From: Lentisphaeria bacterium
GTDB lineage: Bacteria; Verrucomicrobiota; Lentisphaeria; Victivallales; UBA1829
Length of the DNA stretch: 8,275 nt
Assembly (NCBI GenBank): GCA_017504325.1
Contig: JAFVRL010000067.1
Span: 1 to 8,275, forward strand
Direction of reading: 5' to 3'
Under the pieces are notes generated by a model. It saw only the letters and a list, made by a program, of their open reading frames with translations. It had not been told where the DNA came from and did not search any database. The translations under genes and the position numbers were made by a program. This document shows, piece after piece, positions 6,179 to 8,275 of this stretch (its first letter is position 1; each line of letters begins with the position of its first letter).

Positions 6179-8275
6179 ATGGATAATACAGACAAAAAAA
6201 TACCGTCAAAACAGACAGCAGTAAATTCTGTGGCAGATGACGAAGTGACGATGAAAAATGCTCGTGAACGCAGAAAAGAGGGGCGTTTTCATACCGGAGA
6301 TCTGGTCATGGATCGCTATAAAATTCTTACCGAACTCGGTCAGGGCGGTATGGGGGTTGTTTACAAGTGCTTTGATGAGGATGCAGGAATTGAGATCGCG
6401 CTTAAAGCTCTTCCTCCGGAATTGAGTCATAACACTCTGGAAATGGAAGATATTAAAGAAAATTTTCAGCTTGTTCATAATCTGCATCATCCCAATATCG
6501 CAAGCTCCAATACATTAGAGAAGGACAGATATAACGGTAATTATTATCTTATCATGGAATGTTGCGAAGGGGAAGATTTGCGTCGTTGGATACGCCGTAA
6601 ACGCAAAGAGGGGAATTTAAGTCTTGAGGAAATTTTACCGGTAATCAAACAGGTTGCCGAGGCGTTGGATTATGCACACGAAATGAAGATCGTTCACCGG
6701 GATGTTAAACCCGGTAATATTATGATAGATCAATTCGGTAAGATCAAAGTCCTTGACTTCGGGCTGGCTGCACAGATCCATACAAGTATGACCCGTGTGA
6801 GTATGGCATATCACGGAACATCAGGTACCGGACCGTATATGGCTCCGGAACAGTGGGAAGGACAGGCGCAGGGAGCAATGGCGGATCAATATGCATTGGC
6901 GGTCATTGCTTATGAGATGCTTGCCGGTCATACTCCTTTTGAAAGTACAGATGCTGCTGTTTTGCGTGAGGCGGTTCTGAAAAGTGAGGTGAAACCGTTG
7001 GAAAATGTTCCGAAAACAGTTGATAATGCGATTCAGCGTGCTTTGAGCAAAGATTCTTCAGCGCGTTTTGCGAGCTGTTCCGATTTTGCTGCTGCACTTG
7101 GTGGAAAAAAGTTCAAAAGTATTAAAACACAGATAAATCCAGCAGATAAGTTCAAATGGATGGCGGCAGTGCTTGTTTTTATTTTCCTTTGTATCATTGG
7201 ATCGGAATACTATTTTTTGGATAAACAAAAGAAGGAACAGCTTCTTCAAGCCCGTCTTGCTGCGGAAAAAGCTGAACGGGAACACCGGGAACAGCTTCTT
7301 GCAGAACAACGGAAAAAAGAGGCAGAGCGTATTGCTGCGGAAGAAGCTGAAAAAGCACTTTTGAAGAAGAAACTTGCAGAGGCAGAAAAAATACGGCAGG
7401 AATTGCTTGCAAGGCAGGCTGAAGAGAAACTGGACAACGAGAATGCCCTGTTAAAGGTTGAACTGAAAGAAAAAATTGCCATCATCAAACAGAATAATTA
7501 TGACCGGGAGAAATCTTTCAGTCAGAAAATCAGTGATATGAATATTGCTTATTGCACTGCAGCAGAGGCAAAATTACCGATTACTGCCAATAAAAAATAC
7601 AAAGAAGCCAAAAGATTGGCGGATTGGATTTTGCTGCACGGAGAATTATGTAAAAATACAAACCGCTTCAAAGCACTCGCAGAAAAACGGAAGATTGAGG
7701 CAGAAGAATGCGAACCTTTAGTGTATGCAAAGGTTTTGTACAACGAGGCAATGACTGCTTACCGGACGGCAGTGACTTTTTATGGCAATAGAAAATTTGC
7801 TGAAGCGCAGAAGAATTTTGAAGTGGCTGTAAAGGGATTTGAGAATACCCGAAATACGGCAATTGATGGAAAACTGCAGTTTTTGATCATGGAAGCTAAA
7901 AAAGCTGAACAGACAAAGAATTGGGGTGAACTGAAAAAATATGCGGAAAAGATGAGATCTTACAATCCGATATTGGCGGAACAATTTACCAATAGGGCAG
8001 AAAAGGAATTGAGAATTCTTGCCGTTCAGAAAGAGTTGATTGCTGCCCGTAATGCCCGAAAACAGAAAATTTGGCGGAATGTATATAATAATGCTGTGAA
8101 AATATTGAAAATTGACAGTGCCAATATTGAGGCGCAGAAATTGAAAACGGAGGCGGAGAATAATTTTGAGCCTACTCTTGAGATTATTGCTACTGTTGAC
8201 GGAAAGCGGGTGCCGGCAATAGTCAGATTCGGTAATAAGGATTTTAAGACTTTAAATTATAATTTTGATAAGTTA
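6179..8275 (+). CDS. PknB/Hanks-type Ser/Thr protein kinase with transmembrane and coiled-coil C-terminal region (3'-truncated by window edge)
   Basis: The frame is open for 699 codons from the ATG to the last base, with no stop in the window. A charged leader of about 46 residues precedes the kinase domain (about 47-306). Its motifs are complete: LGQGGMGVVY (53-62), ALK with Lys76, IVHRDVKPGNIM with catalytic Asp175, Lys177 and Asn180, DFG at 193-195, APE at 222-224 and DQYALAVIAYEML. HRD makes it an RD kinase, likely controlled by phosphorylation of the Thr/Ser-rich activation loop. Lysine-rich sequence precedes one hydrophobic helix, WMAAVLVFIFLCIIG (327-341), so the kinase should be cytoplasmic and the rest extracytoplasmic. 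Residues about 345-450 are a Lys/Glu/Ala/Leu-rich coiled coil, followed by further helical, TPR-like stretches such as KFAEAQKNFEVAVKGF. The last residues (LEIIATVDGKRVPAIVRFG) look like the start of a beta-rich domain. It is probably transcribed separately from the sugar operon. Kinase call is secure; ligand and substrates are unknown. Confidence 0.93.
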   Translation, partial: MDNTDKKIPSKQTAVNSVADDEVTMKNARERRKEGRFHTGDLVMDRYKILTELGQGGMGVVYKCFDEDAGIEIALKALPPELSHNTLEMEDIKENFQLVHNLHHPNIASSNTLEKDRYNGNYYLIMECCEGEDLRRWIRRKRKEGNLSLEEILPVIKQVAEALDYAHEMKIVHRDVKPGNIMIDQFGKIKVLDFGLAAQIHTSMTRVSMAYHGTSGTGPYMAPEQWEGQAQGAMADQYALAVIAYEMLAGHTPFESTDAAVLREAVLKSEVKPLENVPKTVDNAIQRALSKDSSARFASCSDFAAALGGKKFKSIKTQINPADKFKWMAAVLVFIFLCIIGSEYYFLDKQKKEQLLQARLAAEKAEREHREQLLAEQRKKEAERIAAEEAEKALLKKKLAEAEKIRQELLARQAEEKLDNENALLKVELKEKIAIIKQNNYDREKSFSQKISDMNIAYCTAAEAKLPITANKKYKEAKRLADWILLHGELCKNTNRFKALAEKRKIEAEECEPLVYAKVLYNEAMTAYRTAVTFYGNRKFAEAQKNFEVAVKGFENTRNTAIDGKLQFLIMEAKKAEQTKNWGELKKYAEKMRSYNPILAEQFTNRAEKELRILAVQKELIAARNARKQKIWRNVYNNAVKILKIDSANIEAQKLKTEAENNFEPTLEIIATVDGKRVPAIVRFGNKDFKTLNYNFDKL

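Noticed and set aside
6206..7309. Several - strand open frames of 60-95 codons opposite the protein kinase
   Set aside because: They are antisense to a kinase with every catalytic motif in place, and none shows a recognisable motif.
7246..7488. Ser/Phe/Ala-rich frame on the - strand that looks like a low-complexity membrane protein
   Set aside because: It is the complement of the Lys/Glu/Ala/Leu coiled-coil region; GAA/GCA/AAG codons read backwards give Phe/Ser/Cys-rich sequence. It is an artefact of composition.

Overview
The window holds one co-directional metabolic operon, an AT-rich intergenic region, and the 5' part of a separate gene for a membrane-anchored protein kinase. All five genes are on the + strand. 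No tRNA, rRNA, CRISPR array, insertion sequence or phage gene was seen.

Bases 1-5743 carry four tightly packed genes. Two are tandem paralogues with the layout of the neutral/alkaline (non-lysosomal) ceramidase fold; the first is cut by the left edge of the window. They are followed by an FGGY-family carbohydrate kinase and a protein related to L-fucose/L-arabinose isomerase. Junctions are a 4-nt gap, a 4-nt ATGA overlap and a 37-nt gap with a good ribosome binding site. A strong hairpin with a T tract at 5768-5806 closes the unit. Isomerase plus ketose kinase is the classical core of a pentose or deoxyhexose pathway. The two ceramidase-fold proteins probably act upstream, for example by hydrolysing an amide, ester or similar bond in an imported substrate. 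The copy with a visible N-terminus has no signal peptide, so it should act in the cytoplasm, unlike true ceramidases. The substrate cannot be named, and no transporter, aldolase or regulator lies in the window.

Bases 5744-6178 are non-coding. After the terminator come a perfect 12-bp palindrome inside an imperfect hairpin, a pair of near-identical TTATGGG(G)AA direct repeats, and a run of T tracts spaced about 10 bp apart, suggestive of curved DNA and an UP-like element. A weak sigma70-like promoter candidate lies just downstream.

Bases 6179-8275 encode a PknB/Hanks-type Ser/Thr kinase with all catalytic motifs, one transmembrane helix and a long alpha-helical, coiled-coil, presumably periplasmic region. 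The reading frame is still open at the right edge.

Organism: probably a Gram-negative bacterium of the PVC group, with Lentisphaerota/Victivallales as my best guess. This rests on the combination of intracellular ceramidase-fold proteins, a FucI-like isomerase and a Hanks kinase with a long extracytoplasmic tail. It is an inference from gene content, not from a marker gene.
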